A stretch of DNA of 64,000 nt, taken from contig WHUA01000001.1 in assembly GCA_009377445.1 (NCBI GenBank), forward strand, positions 1,090,725 through 1,154,724. The letters are read 5' to 3'. Positions within the stretch are counted from its first letter, which is position 1, and every line of letters starts with the position of its first letter. Source of the stretch: Alphaproteobacteria bacterium (GTDB lineage Bacteria; Pseudomonadota; Alphaproteobacteria; UBA8366). Under the pieces are notes generated by a model. That model had not been told where the DNA came from, did no database searches, and worked only from the letters and a program-made list of their open reading frames with translations. Below are positions 33,378 to 43,091 of this stretch, piece after piece. The translations under genes and the position numbers were made by a program.

Positions 33378-34436
33378 ATGGAAGGCACCGTCTTCGTCGG
33401 CGCGGCGCAACCCGCCAGCGGCTCCGGAAACACCCATACGCGCGGCATCTACCGGCGCAAGGCCGGGCAGAACGAATGGGAGCGCCTTGCCAACGGCCTT
33501 CCCGAGAACATGCAAGTGAACTGTATCGCCGCGCGGCCCGACAATCCCGAGGCGCTCTGTATCGGCAGTCAGCTCGGATTGTTCCACAGCAGCGACGGCG
33601 GCGATAGCTGGAAGGACCTGGGGCTGGCGACAGGCGAGATGGACATCTATTCCATTCTCCTGCATCCGCGCGATCCGGCGACGATCTACGTCGGCATGGA
33701 TCACAACGCAATCTTCAAGACCACGGACGCCGGTAAGAACTGGCGCCGGCTGCCGACGGTCCAGCCGGCCGGAGCGATCACCGCCTGCTTTCCCCTTCGC
33801 GTTCTCAGGATGGCGGCGGATCCGAGCAATCCGGAGGAGGTCTATGCCGCGATGGAAGTCGGCGGCATCATCCGCAGCCTCGACGGTGGCGCGACATGGG
33901 AGGACGTGAGCCGCGATCTCGTGGAGATGGCGAAGACGCCGCACCTCAAGAACAAGATACTGAGCGATAGCGAGACGGAAGGGATGATGGACCTGCACGC
34001 GCTGGCGATCAGCCCGGCCCAGCCGGCGAAGGTCTGGGTCGCCAACCGCATGGGGCTGTTCATCAGCGGGGACCGGGGCGAGAGCTGGCGCGAATTCGGC
34101 ATCCGCCGCTTCTCCGATCTGGCCTATGGCCGGGACATCATGGTCAGCCCGCACGACCCGGATGTGTTCTATGCGGCGCTGAGCGTTTCGGCGCGCGGCG
34201 ACACGGGCTCGCTCTACCGCAGCAAGGACCAGGGCGAGACCTGGCAGCGCCTGGACCACGGGCACGCGGTCAACAGCACGATGATGACGGTCGCCGTCAG
34301 CAGCAGGAATCCCGACCGCATCTGTTGCGCGGCCCGGCTGGGACAGGTCTTCGGTACGGAGGATGGCGGCAAGTCGTGGCAATCCATGCCGCTGCCGGCC
34401 GGCGTCGCGGACGTCCGGGCGATCGCCTGCGTTTGA
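33378..34436 (+). CDS. BNR/VPS10-type beta-propeller protein
   Basis: 352 residues from ATG 33378 (GGGAG 8 nt upstream); no signal peptide, so probably cytoplasmic. At least five Asp-box blades are seen: SSDGGDSWKDL, TTDAGKNWRRL, SLDGGATWEDV, SGDRGESWREF, SKDQGETWQRL and TEDGGKSWQSM. The intervening HPRDPATIYVG and SPHDPDVFYA strands fit a six- to seven-blade propeller related to sortilin/sialidase-like glycosyl-hydrolase folds. No catalytic residues can be assigned. Likely controlled by the divergent Lrp regulator. Confidence 0.85.
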   Translation: MEGTVFVGAAQPASGSGNTHTRGIYRRKAGQNEWERLANGLPENMQVNCIAARPDNPEALCIGSQLGLFHSSDGGDSWKDLGLATGEMDIYSILLHPRDPATIYVGMDHNAIFKTTDAGKNWRRLPTVQPAGAITACFPLRVLRMAADPSNPEEVYAAMEVGGIIRSLDGGATWEDVSRDLVEMAKTPHLKNKILSDSETEGMMDLHALAISPAQPAKVWVANRMGLFISGDRGESWREFGIRRFSDLAYGRDIMVSPHDPDVFYAALSVSARGDTGSLYRSKDQGETWQRLDHGHAVNSTMMTVAVSSRNPDRICCAARLGQVFGTEDGGKSWQSMPLPAGVADVRAIACV

Positions 34437-34449
34437 GCCGGGGCGGAGG

Positions 34450-37400
34450 CTAATCCCCGAAGGGGTCGCGGCCGGTGGCGCGGCAAAGCAACAGATAGAG
34501 CTTGCCGACGTCACCCGTCATGAAGGTGCTGTGCAGCAGGTTCTCCGGGTCGACCGCCTGGGATTCCTTCAGCAGCCGCTCGAAATAGTCGATGTAGCGC
34601 ATCGCGTAGCGGCGCATGTCCTCGTCGAGCTTGATCTTGTCGGCGATCTGCGCGACCAGGTTCGACTGGCGGCCGCGCAAAAGCGCGCGCGTGAAGATGC
34701 CGCGCTCGCCGCGGGTATAGCGCTTCCAGTCGGCATCCGGAATATCCGAGCTGAGCAGGCGGGTCAGGTCGATCGAGGTCGAATGCAGATCCTCGACGAT
34801 GTGGCGCGCCGTCTTCAGGAAGAGATCGCGGCGGCTCTCCTCCTCCTTCGCCTTCAGGGACTCGGCCTGGCGCGCCGCTTCGCTCGACGCCTGGGTCAGC
34901 ATGGCCGCCTGACGGTCGAATTCCTGTGTCGCTTCCTTGGTTTTCTTCGTCGCCGCCTCGACGGAGTCCTTCAGGTCGCGGCCATGCAGCGCCACCGTCT
35001 GCCTGATTGTCTCCATCTCGCGCTTCGCGTCGTTGGTCGTGTTGAGCAGGATCTCCGCCTGGCGCGAAAGGCCGTCGCTGATGTCGCGCACATGCCGGTT
35101 GGCCGCTTCTCCGGCGCTGTTCAGCTCCTTGGTGCGCAGGCGGAAGCCCTCGGCGAGGGAGGCGAGCCGCGACGATACGCCGTCGGATGAATGGGTGAGG
35201 CTGCCGACCTGCTGGGAAAAGGCGTCGCCGATCAGCTTGATGCGCTCGGCCGCTTCGCGCGCCGCGTCCACCAGCTCCTGCGACTCCGCGCGCAGCGCGT
35301 CGCGGTTGTCGTTGATCTGCATCCCGGCGCGGACCGAGGCCGTCGTCAGGCGCTCCGTCTGCTGCTGGAAGCGCTCGCCGACCTCGTCGATCAGCCGCAG
35401 CGCCTCGCGCAGCCCGTCGTTCATGCCTGCCGTCTGATTGGCGAAGACGCCGCCGGCATCGCCGATCCGGGCGCTCACCGTGTCCGCCGCGCCCAACAGG
35501 GCCGCGATCTGGTCGCGCAGGCCCGTTTCTATCTCGGCTGCGCGCACCTGCGACTCGCTGCTCGATTCCCGCAGCGCGTCGGCGTGGCGGGCGATCTGCG
35601 TGTCCACCATCGCGGCGCGTTCCGCCAACGTCCCGGCCAATTCGCGCAGCGCCTCGGCATCGTTGCCGAGCGAATTGCGGATGCGGTCGGCCTCGGTTCC
35701 GGCGCGCTGGGCCGCGTCGGCCAGCTTGTCGGCCTGCCCGTCGAGCAGGCCGCGTATCTCGCGCACCTGTTCGGCCGCTTTTTCGGCCGCCTCGCGCAGG
35801 TTGCCGCCCTGCCGCTCCATCATCTCGCCGATCGAGCCGGCGTTGGCCGCCGACCAATCCGCGGCTTCACGCAGCTCGGCCGCCTGCGCGCGCAAGGCCT
35901 CGGCCATCTCCCTGGTCTTGTCCATGACGGGATCGAACACGCCGCCGATGTCGCGCATGCCGTCCTGCATGGAGGCGCGGATCTCCGATGCCCGGGCTGC
36001 CAGCTGGGCGTCCACTTCCCGCGCCTGGCGCTCGGTCGTCTCCGCTGCCGCGGTCAGGTGCTCGGTCTGGCGGCGCAGCGCGCCCGCGATCTCCTCCGTG
36101 CGGGACGCGACGAGGTCGTTCGACTTGCCGAGGTGGTCGAACTGCTCGCGCAGGGTGGCGCTCGCCTGCTCGATCTGCGCCGTGGCCTCTTTCGCCGCGT
36201 CGCCGAGGTGGCTTGCCTGAAGGCTCGACACGCCCTCGACGGCTTTCGCCTGCTCGGCCACTGCCGCCGTCATATCCTTGAGCTGCCGGGACTGGCTCTC
36301 CAGGGATTCGCAAATGCTGTTGGTGTGAACGCCGGCCCGCTCCGCGGCGCCCGCGAGCTCATCGCCCTGCTCGCGCATGGCAAAGGTAAGCCGGTTGATC
36401 TTCTCGCTCGTCCGGTCCACGGCGGCCGCGAGCGCGCCCGCCTCGGTCGCGATCGCCGTGTCCAGGCGGTCGGTGAGCTCGGACGACTGTTTCTTGATCG
36501 CGGCTTCGATTTCCGCGGTGCGGCTGCCGGCTGAATCGAGCAGGCGATCGAGGTCGTGGCCGAGCTTGCCGAAGGCGGTGTCGATATTCTCCGTCAGGGT
36601 CGCGGTGCGGCGGGTGAGGCTCTCCGCCATCCGCTCGACGCGCTCGCCGGCGCGCTCGGTCATGGTGCCGACGGACTTCGAATGCTCCTCGAAGGCGCGC
36701 TCCAATCGCTCCGACACGCGGCCGGTGTGCTCGCGCATCGCATTGATGACTTCGACCGCCTTGCCGGCGATCGCCTCGCCGGCGCTGTCGAGGTCCCGCA
36801 CGCCCGACTTGATCATCTCTTCGATGGCGCGGGTCTTCTCATGGGCGGCGTCCGCGGACTGGGATAGCGTTTCGGTATATTGCTTGAACATCATCCCCAT
36901 GTTGCGCGCCTGATCGGCGGCGCGATCGGAGGCGCCCGACAGGTCGGAGGATTGCAGCCGCAGCGCGGCATTGATCTGGTCGGTATTTTCCAGCGCGCGG
37001 TCGGTGGCGCGGTCCAGGTGATCGGTCTGTTCGGCAATGCCTTGGGCGATGGCCTGGCGCCTGTCCTCGAGACGGTCGGCGAGCGCGCCCAACGCGTTGA
37101 GCTGGCTGCCGAGCGCGCCCTCGATGTTTCCCATCTCCGAGGATACCCGCGCCGAGGCGCCGCCGAGCGCGGCGGTCTGCCGTTCCAGCGAGTCCGTCAG
37201 TTTCTGAAACTGCGCCGCCGCCCGGTCGCTGGCCCGCGACAGCTCGTCCGTCTGGCGCCGCAGCGAATCGGATATCCGGCCGATCCGCACCTCGGCGTCG
37301 TCGCCGGGATAGGTCAGGAGCTCCAGTTGCCGCTGCAGCACTTCGGTATAGTGACGGATCTCCAGGCTGCGGCGGAAATAGGCGACGACGATCCAGAGGA

Positions 37401-37656
37401 CCGCCAGCGGCATCGCCGCGCCGGCCGTGAGCGCGCCGAGCTCGTGCGGCAGCAGCCGCGTCGCCAGATCCCAGCCAAGCATGTTCTTGACGTAGAAATA
37501 GCAGATGCCGGTCCAGATGAGGGACGCCGCCACCGCGATGATCAGCAGGATGCGCGCGTACAGTCGCGAACGGCCCGACTCGCCACGCGCTCCCGCCTCG
37601 CCTTGAGAGGAGGAATGCCGGCCGGAACGGGGCAGCTGGGTCACCTTGGCAACCAT
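34450..37656 (-). CDS. 1068-residue membrane coiled-coil protein of 25-residue repeats
   Basis: Basic N-tail, two membrane helices (about 34-56 and 73-94), then a very long alpha-helical region, 133-913. It consists of 25-residue units in strict register: 8 units (133-332), 5 units (428-552) and 13 units (589-913). Hydrophobic or small residues fall at unit positions 4, 7, 11, 14, 18, 21 and 25, the 3-4-3-4-3-4-4 pattern of two heptads plus one hendecad; Q at 3, T/A at 4, L at 7 and Ala near 10-14 recur. A 36-residue insert (553-588) equals 25+11. The conserved-looking C-terminal domain (about 940-1068) contains DWKRYTRGERGIFTRALL and FMTGDVGKLYLLLCRA. No MCP signalling tip or HAMP. Layout resembles the polarity protein TipN; function otherwise unknown. 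Confidence 0.8.
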   Translation of the reverse strand: MVAKVTQLPRSGRHSSSQGEAGARGESGRSRLYARILLIIAVAASLIWTGICYFYVKNMLGWDLATRLLPHELGALTAGAAMPLAVLWIVVAYFRRSLEIRHYTEVLQRQLELLTYPGDDAEVRIGRISDSLRRQTDELSRASDRAAAQFQKLTDSLERQTAALGGASARVSSEMGNIEGALGSQLNALGALADRLEDRRQAIAQGIAEQTDHLDRATDRALENTDQINAALRLQSSDLSGASDRAADQARNMGMMFKQYTETLSQSADAAHEKTRAIEEMIKSGVRDLDSAGEAIAGKAVEVINAMREHTGRVSERLERAFEEHSKSVGTMTERAGERVERMAESLTRRTATLTENIDTAFGKLGHDLDRLLDSAGSRTAEIEAAIKKQSSELTDRLDTAIATEAGALAAAVDRTSEKINRLTFAMREQGDELAGAAERAGVHTNSICESLESQSRQLKDMTAAVAEQAKAVEGVSSLQASHLGDAAKEATAQIEQASATLREQFDHLGKSNDLVASRTEEIAGALRRQTEHLTAAAETTERQAREVDAQLAARASEIRASMQDGMRDIGGVFDPVMDKTREMAEALRAQAAELREAADWSAANAGSIGEMMERQGGNLREAAEKAAEQVREIRGLLDGQADKLADAAQRAGTEADRIRNSLGNDAEALRELAGTLAERAAMVDTQIARHADALRESSSESQVRAAEIETGLRDQIAALLGAADTVSARIGDAGGVFANQTAGMNDGLREALRLIDEVGERFQQQTERLTTASVRAGMQINDNRDALRAESQELVDAAREAAERIKLIGDAFSQQVGSLTHSSDGVSSRLASLAEGFRLRTKELNSAGEAANRHVRDISDGLSRQAEILLNTTNDAKREMETIRQTVALHGRDLKDSVEAATKKTKEATQEFDRQAAMLTQASSEAARQAESLKAKEEESRRDLFLKTARHIVEDLHSTSIDLTRLLSSDIPDADWKRYTRGERGIFTRALLRGRQSNLVAQIADKIKLDEDMRRYAMRYIDYFERLLKESQAVDPENLLHSTFMTGDVGKLYLLLCRATGRDPFGD

Positions 37657-37899
37657 GTGCCGAGCCTACGTCAAACCGTAACGCTTGTGCATCCCAATTC
37701 TGTCGCCCGCCGCCGATTTTTGCCGGTGGACGCGGGCATTAACACTTTGAGGAAACGGCGCATTTCCGCGCGATCCGGCGCCCGTTAGCAAAAGTGCGAG
37801 CGGTTCTCCCCGCTTGGAAAGGCGGCGGGCCGGGCCTATGATCCGCCATCCAACCGGCCGTCCTGGCAACCGTCCCAACAACCGTCGACGGAGGGCGTC

Positions 37900-38550
37900 A
37901 TCCGCAAGCATCGCAAATTCGAGAATCTGTTCGTCCTCGATCATCCGCTGATCCAGCACAAGCTCACCCTGATGCGCCGCGCGGACACGCCGACCGGCCA
38001 GTTCCGGCAGCTACTCCGCGAGATATCGCTGCTGATGGGCTACGAGCTGACGCGGCCCTTGCCGCTGACGACCGAACGTATCGTCACCCCGCTTGCCGAG
38101 ATGGACGCGCCGATATTGTCCGGGCGCAAGCCGGTGATCGTGTCGATCCTCAGGGCGGGACTCGGCATGGCGGAAGGACTGCACGAGCTCATACCCAATG
38201 CGCGGCAAGGCCATATCGGCCTCTACCGGGACCCCAAGACGCACAAGCCCGTCGAATATTACGCCAAGCTGCCGGAGCCGTCCGGCCGGCTCGCCATCCT
38301 CGTGGACCCGATGCTGGCGACGGGCAACTCGGTGCGCCATGCGATCGACTTGCTCAACCGGCACGGATTCGCCGACCAGAACATACGCCTCATGGTGCTG
38401 GTCGCCGCGCCCGAGGGCGTCGCCAACGTCGAGTCGGCGCATCCTCAGGTGCAGATCTTCGCCGCCTCGCTCGACCAGAAGCTCAATGAGAATGCCTATA
38501 TCGTGCCTGGACTCGGCGACGCCGGCGACCGTCTGTTCGGCACCAAGTGA
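37900..38550 (+). CDS. upp: Uracil phosphoribosyltransferase, probable non-canonical ATC start
   Basis: Converts uracil and PRPP to UMP in the cytoplasm. Motifs: [10 protein letters not shown], the PRPP loop [30 protein letters not shown] and the C-terminal [14 protein letters not shown]. The family's N-terminal block ([17 protein letters not shown] here) begins upstream of the first ATG (37972), and no in-frame ATG, GTG or TTG exists between the preceding stop (37786) and 37972. ATC at 37900, 5 nt after GGAGG, gives 216 residues, normal length; CTG at 37927 is the alternative. Either a rare start or a sequence error. Confidence 0.85.
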   Translation: MRKHRKFENLFVLDHPLIQHKLTLMRRADTPTGQFRQLLREISLLMGYELTRPLPLTTERIVTPLAEMDAPILSGRKPVIVSILRAGLGMAEGLHELIPNARQGHIGLYRDPKTHKPVEYYAKLPEPSGRLAILVDPMLATGNSVRHAIDLLNRHGFADQNIRLMVLVAAPEGVANVESAHPQVQIFAASLDQKLNENAYIVPGLGDAGDRLFGTK

Positions 38551-38556
38551 CCGGCG

Positions 38557-39045
38557 ATGCGGAAAACCGGATTTCTGCTGTTCGGACTGATCGGGGCCGT
38601 CCTGCTGTCGCAGTTTCCCGAGTTCTTTCAGCAGTACATGCAAAGATTGGGCGGGCGGCTGGACGAAGTGACGTCTCAGGTCGAGGCGCTCGACCGGCGC
38701 GCCGCTGAGGCGCGGAAGAACACCCCGGACTACATCCGGGGGCTGCGCGTGCACGGCAACGCGGAGGTGCGGCGCGAAGGAGAAGCGCTTCAGGCGCTGG
38801 TGCAGCGCCGCGTGACGCTCGACGAGGCATATGCGGCGCTTACCGGAACGGACCGCTGGTGGCGCGCCGGCCGCTTCGTCGAGTATTTCGATTGGGACGT
38901 CGCGTCGGCTGCGTTCGCGGTCTACCAGCCGGCCGTGCCCGTGACGGCGGAAGCTGCCGTCTATGCGGGCGCCGGATTCGGCGGCGGCGCGTTCATCTTC
39001 GTGATGCTGTTCGGATTGGGCGGGCGCCGGCGCGTGCGGCGCTGA
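38557..39045 (+). CDS. DUF2937 family membrane protein
   Basis: 162 residues. N-terminal membrane helix (about 5-20), a charged helical part beginning FPEFFQQYMQRLGGRLDEV, then a C-terminal hydrophobic Gly/Ala segment (about 130-156). This is the DUF2937 pattern as I recall it. Starts 6 nt after upp, hence in the same transcript. Function unknown. Confidence 0.7.
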   Translation: MRKTGFLLFGLIGAVLLSQFPEFFQQYMQRLGGRLDEVTSQVEALDRRAAEARKNTPDYIRGLRVHGNAEVRREGEALQALVQRRVTLDEAYAALTGTDRWWRAGRFVEYFDWDVASAAFAVYQPAVPVTAEAAVYAGAGFGGGAFIFVMLFGLGGRRRVRR

Positions 39046-39058
39046 CGCAGCCGGGGCG

Positions 39059-40942
39059 TCAGACGGCGCGGCGCATGGGCCTGCGGCCGTAACTTTGGCG
39101 GCGTTGGCGCGGCTCTTCCTCGTCGAACAGGTCGGCGAGCTGTTCCATCATGGCGCCGCCGAGCTGCTCGACATCGACGATCGTCACCGCCCGCCGGTAG
39201 TAGCGGGTCACGTCGTGGCCGATGCCGATCGCGACGAGCCCGACCTCGGAGCGCGTCTCGATGAACTCGATCACGTCGCGCAGGTGCCGCTCGAGATAGT
39301 TCCCCGGATTGACCGAGAGCGTGGAATCGTCCACCGGCGCGCCGTCCGAGATCACCATCAGGATGCGGCGCTGTTCGGGCCGCGCCAGCAGGCGGTTGTG
39401 CGCCCAGAGCAGCGCCTCGCCGTCGATGTTCTCCTTCAGCAGCCCTTCGCGCAGCATCAGGCCGAGGTTCTTGCGCGCGCGGCGCCAAGGGGCATCGGCT
39501 GCCTTGTAAATGATGTGGCGCAGGTCGTTGAGGCGTCCCGGGTTCGACGGTTTGCCGTCGGCGATCCACTTCTCGCGCGCCTGGCCGCCCTTCCATGCAC
39601 GGGTGGTGAAGCCGAGGATCTCGACCTTGACGCCGCACCGCTCCAGCGTGCGGGCGAGGATGTCGGCGCTCATCGCAGCGATCGTGATCGGGCGGCCGCG
39701 CATCGAGCCCGAGTTGTCGATCAGGAGCGAGACCGCGGTGTCGCGGAACTCCATGTCGTGCTCGATCTTGAAGGACAGCGGATGCAGCGGGTTGATCACC
39801 ACCCGGTCGAGCCGGCTGGTGTCGAGCAGCCCTTCCTCCAGGTCGAATTCCCAGGACCGCATCTGCTTCGCCATCAGGCGGCGCTGCAGGCGATTGGCGA
39901 GCTTGCCGATCATGCCCTGCAGGTGGCCGAGCTGCTGGTCGAGGAGCTGGCGCAGGCGGGCGAGCTCCTCGGGGTCGCACAGCAGCTCCGCCTGGACGAC
40001 CTCGTCGAATATCTCGGTATAGGCCTTGTAGAAGGGCTCGCGCGGGACGTTCGACAGGTCGTGCTGCGGGCGCCAGGGCGTGCCGGGATCGCCCGGCTCT
40101 TCGCTGCCGGGGGTCGGCATCATGTCGCCGTCGGCGTCGTCCGGCATCATCTCCCCGGCGTCGTCGTCGCCGGGGACCGCGTCGGCCGCATCCGCCATGG
40201 CGTCGGCCGAGCCGTCCGAGCCTTCGCCTTCCTCCTCGCCCTCGTTCTGGGCGTCGTCGCTGTCGGCGTCGTCGTCGCCTTCGGTGTCGCTGCTGTCGGC
40301 CGGCGACTCGTTGCCGAGATCGATGTCGAGGTCGCTGATCAGGCGCCGCACCGCCTTGCAGTAGGCCTGCTGGTCGTTGATGTGCTTCTCGAGATCGGTC
40401 AGGGCCTTGCCGATCTTTTCCTTGAGCAGCGGCTCCCAGAGCTCGCAGACCTTGCGCGCGGCGGGTGGTGGCGGCGAGCCGGTGAAATGCTCGCGCGCCA
40501 TGAGCCGGACCGCTTCCGGCAATGTCGCGTCCGTGCGCTCGCTCACCCGGTGCAGGCCTTGGCGGCGGTAGCGTTCCTCCAGCGCGGCGGACAGGTTCTC
40601 GCTGACGCCGACCATCCGGTTGGCGCCGATCGCCTCGCAACGCGCCTGCTCGAGCACTTCGTAGAGCGTCGGCGCGACGTCGCCGCCGGGCATGCCGGAG
40701 GAATGGATCTTGGCGTTGTGATGCCGGAGCTTCAGCGCCTGCGCGTCGGCCTCGCCGCGCACATGCGCCACGTCGGCCGGCTGCAGATCGCGCATCGGAA
40801 TGGGCAGGCGGACACGGCTGCCGCTCAGGCCGGGCGGCTCGTTCGAGAAGGAGACCTCGACCTCGTCCTGCTCGGCGATCGCGCGGACCGTCGCGGCCGT
40901 GGCCTGCTTGAACCTTTCCAGCGGCGATTCGGTTTCGCTCAT
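39059..40942 (-). CDS. cobT: Cobaltochelatase subunit CobT
   Basis: 627 residues. Part of the oxygen-dependent B12 pathway: with CobS it forms the AAA+ chaperone that drives CobN to insert cobalt into hydrogenobyrinic diamide. N-terminal helical domain, an Asp/Glu-rich linker (about 204-285) and a C-terminal von Willebrand A domain with MIDAS sequence DNSGSM (409-414) and [13 protein letters not shown]. CobS starts 19 bp upstream on the same strand; CobN is not in the window. Confidence 0.95.
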   Translation of the reverse strand: MSETESPLERFKQATAATVRAIAEQDEVEVSFSNEPPGLSGSRVRLPIPMRDLQPADVAHVRGEADAQALKLRHHNAKIHSSGMPGGDVAPTLYEVLEQARCEAIGANRMVGVSENLSAALEERYRRQGLHRVSERTDATLPEAVRLMAREHFTGSPPPPAARKVCELWEPLLKEKIGKALTDLEKHINDQQAYCKAVRRLISDLDIDLGNESPADSSDTEGDDDADSDDAQNEGEEEGEGSDGSADAMADAADAVPGDDDAGEMMPDDADGDMMPTPGSEEPGDPGTPWRPQHDLSNVPREPFYKAYTEIFDEVVQAELLCDPEELARLRQLLDQQLGHLQGMIGKLANRLQRRLMAKQMRSWEFDLEEGLLDTSRLDRVVINPLHPLSFKIEHDMEFRDTAVSLLIDNSGSMRGRPITIAAMSADILARTLERCGVKVEILGFTTRAWKGGQAREKWIADGKPSNPGRLNDLRHIIYKAADAPWRRARKNLGLMLREGLLKENIDGEALLWAHNRLLARPEQRRILMVISDGAPVDDSTLSVNPGNYLERHLRDVIEFIETRSEVGLVAIGIGHDVTRYYRRAVTIVDVEQLGGAMMEQLADLFDEEEPRQRRQSYGRRPMRRAV

Positions 40943-40961
40943 CGCGGTGTATCCATCGGGA

Positions 40962-41966
40962 CTACGCGATCGCGGCCGCGATCCCCGTTTCCGGAAGCTC
41001 GGTGCCGAAGCAACGCTGGTAGTACTCGGCCACCGCGGCGCGCTCCGTCTCGTCGCACTTGTTCAGGAACGTCATCCGGAAGGCCAGTCCGACATCCTTG
41101 AAGATGCTGGCGTTCTCCGCCCAGGTTATGACCGTCCGCGGCGACATCACGGTCGATATGTCGCCGTTGATGAACCCCGATCGCGTCAGGTCGGCGCAGG
41201 CGACCATCGCGTTGATGACTTCCCGGCCCTCGTCGTTGTCGTAGCTCTTGGCCTTCGACAGGACGATGTTCACCTCTTCGTCGTGCGGCAGATAGTTGAG
41301 CGTCGTGACGATGTTCCAGCGGTCCATCTGGCCCTGGTTGATCTGCTGCGTGCCATGATAGAGGCCGGTGGTGTCGCCGAGCCCGACGGTGTTCGCCGTC
41401 GAGAACAGCCGGAAATACTTGTGCGGCCGGACGACACGGCTCTGGTCGAGAAGGGTCAGCTTGCCGTCGACCTCGAGCACGCGCTGGATCACGAACATGA
41501 CGTCCGGGCGGCCGGCATCGTACTCGTCGAAACAGAGCGCGCAGGCGTTCTGCAAGGCCCAGGGCAGGATGCCTTCGCGGAATTCGGTGATCTGCTTGCC
41601 GTCGCGGATGACGATGGCGTCCTTGCCGATCAGGTCGATACGGCTGATGTGGCTGTCCAGGTTGACGCGGACGCAAGGCCAGTTGAGTCGCGCGGCGACC
41701 TGCTCGACATGGGTCGACTTTCCGGTCCCGTGATAGCCCTGGATCATGACGCGCCGGTTGAAGGCGAACCCGGCAAGGATCGCCAGCGTGGTGTCATGGT
41801 CGAAGACGTAGGCGTCGTCGATGTCGGGCACGTATTCCGAGCTCTTGGAGAAGCCGGGAACGGTCATGGCCACGTCGATGCCGAACGTCTGGCGCACCGA
41901 GACTTCGATATCGGGTGCGTCCAGGTCGTGGGCTCTGCTGCGCTCGTGTGTGTCTGTTGTCGCCAT
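40962..41966 (-). CDS. cobS: Cobaltochelatase subunit CobS (MoxR-type AAA+ ATPase)
   Basis: 334 residues. Walker [11 protein letters not shown] (77-86), Walker B region [11 protein letters not shown] (about 142-152), and the MoxR-like pattern [16 protein letters not shown]. Forms hexameric rings with CobT and powers cobalt insertion. Downstream of the J-domain gene (63 bp) and upstream of cobT; the three look like one transcript. Confidence 0.95.
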   Translation of the reverse strand: MATTDTHERSRAHDLDAPDIEVSVRQTFGIDVAMTVPGFSKSSEYVPDIDDAYVFDHDTTLAILAGFAFNRRVMIQGYHGTGKSTHVEQVAARLNWPCVRVNLDSHISRIDLIGKDAIVIRDGKQITEFREGILPWALQNACALCFDEYDAGRPDVMFVIQRVLEVDGKLTLLDQSRVVRPHKYFRLFSTANTVGLGDTTGLYHGTQQINQGQMDRWNIVTTLNYLPHDEEVNIVLSKAKSYDNDEGREVINAMVACADLTRSGFINGDISTVMSPRTVITWAENASIFKDVGLAFRMTFLNKCDETERAAVAEYYQRCFGTELPETGIAAAIA

Positions 41967-42029
41967 TCCTACAAATCCGGTCGAATTAGCGGGATGATTG
42001 GCCCCAAGCGGGCCGATCGGGATACCAAG

Positions 42030-42599
42030 TCAGGCGGTCAAAAAACGTCTCAGCGTCGTATAGGCGTCGTTGATATCCTTTAGCCGCTCTTCTGCGGACC
42101 TGTCGCCGCCATTGGCATCGGGATGAAACTGCTTGACCAGTTCCTTATAACGCGCCTTTAGCTGGGTCAAGCTCACGGGTGGCGCGAGCTCCATGCAGCG
42201 CAGCGCCTTCTGCTCGGGCGTGCCGCGCGGCGCTTCTTCCGCAGTCCGGTGCGAGCCGCCCTCGAGGTCGTCGCGGAAGCCGAACCCATGGGCGTGCCAG
42301 GCGGCCTCGAAACGCCTCTTCGCAGCCGCAGAGGCCGCCCCGAGCGGCCAGGTCGGGCGGCGCCAGACCGTATCCTGGCGGATCTCCTGCTCGATCTGCT
42401 TCTCGTTCATGCCCGAGCAATAGTTCCACGCCCTGTTGTATTCGCGCACGTGATCGAGGCAGAACCAGACGAATTCGCCGAGATGCTCGCGCGACCGCGG
42501 CGCCCGATATTCCCCTGCGGCCTCGCAACCCGGCATGCCGCAGCACCGTGTGGCGGGCCGCGGTCTGCTGCTGAGGGGTATGCTTTCGATCTTGCGCAC
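42030..42599 (-). CDS. J-domain protein with C-terminal J domain
   Basis: 189 residues from GTG 42599. The J domain is at the C-terminus (about 128-189) with HPD at 159-161 in FHPDANGG, and RLKDINDAYTTLRR as helix IV; it should stimulate DnaK. The N-terminal part has cysteines at 19, 20, 25, 47 and 61 plus His50 (WFCLDH), possibly a zinc site. This DnaJ-like protein upstream of cobS is common in alphaproteobacteria, perhaps assisting chelatase assembly (inference). Divergent from bolA. Confidence 0.88.
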   Translation of the reverse strand: MRKIESIPLSSRPRPATRCCGMPGCEAAGEYRAPRSREHLGEFVWFCLDHVREYNRAWNYCSGMNEKQIEQEIRQDTVWRRPTWPLGAASAAAKRRFEAAWHAHGFGFRDDLEGGSHRTAEEAPRGTPEQKALRCMELAPPVSLTQLKARYKELVKQFHPDANGGDRSAEERLKDINDAYTTLRRFLTA

Positions 42600-42706
42600 C
42601 CAGCTAATATGGCGGGGCGGCCCGACACAGGCAAGCAGCGCCGTTGACAGCGGATAGCGTCCCGAACAAGGTCCGGTTCGACCTATGACAGAGGAGGCAA
42701 TGACCC

Positions 42707-42979
42707 ATGGCGGTGGCGGACCGGATACGGGAAAAGCTGTCCAGCGGCCTCGCGCCTCTGCGGCTCGAAATCACCGACGATTCCCACAAGCATGCCGGCC
42801 ATGCCGGCGCCCGTCCGGGCGGAGAATCGCATTTCACGGTGGAGGTGGTGAGCGGCGCCTTCGAGGGCCTCAGCCGGGTAGAGCGCCAGCGGCTCGTCTA
42901 TCGGCTGCTGGAGGAGGAGATAGCCGGCCCGGTGCATGCGCTGGCGCTCAGGACGATCGCCCCTTCGGAGCGGCGCTAG
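42707..42979 (+). CDS. BolA-family protein
   Basis: 90 residues. IREKLSSGLAPLRLEITDDS, the conserved histidines in HKHAGHAG, SHFTVEVVSGAFEGLSRVER and a C-terminal VHALALRTIAP are BolA features. BolA proteins bind monothiol glutaredoxins through a 2Fe-2S cluster, taking part in iron regulation. The glutaredoxin in this window (60.5 kb) is the dithiol CxxC type, so not its obvious partner. Confidence 0.92.
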   Translation: MAVADRIREKLSSGLAPLRLEITDDSHKHAGHAGARPGGESHFTVEVVSGAFEGLSRVERQRLVYRLLEEEIAGPVHALALRTIAPSERR

Positions 42980-43091
42980 AGCGGAATGTCATTAGGCAGC
43001 GTCCGCCGATGCCTGAATTTCGCCAGAGTTCCATGCATATGTTGCCCGTCGGAAGCTGTATTCGCACGGATATTTTAAGAAGCGGACGCCC

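Noticed and set aside
34450..37656. Methyl-accepting chemotaxis protein
   Set aside because: Two membrane helices and long coiled coil fit, but there is no HAMP domain, no conserved signalling hairpin and the 25-residue period differs from MCP heptads.
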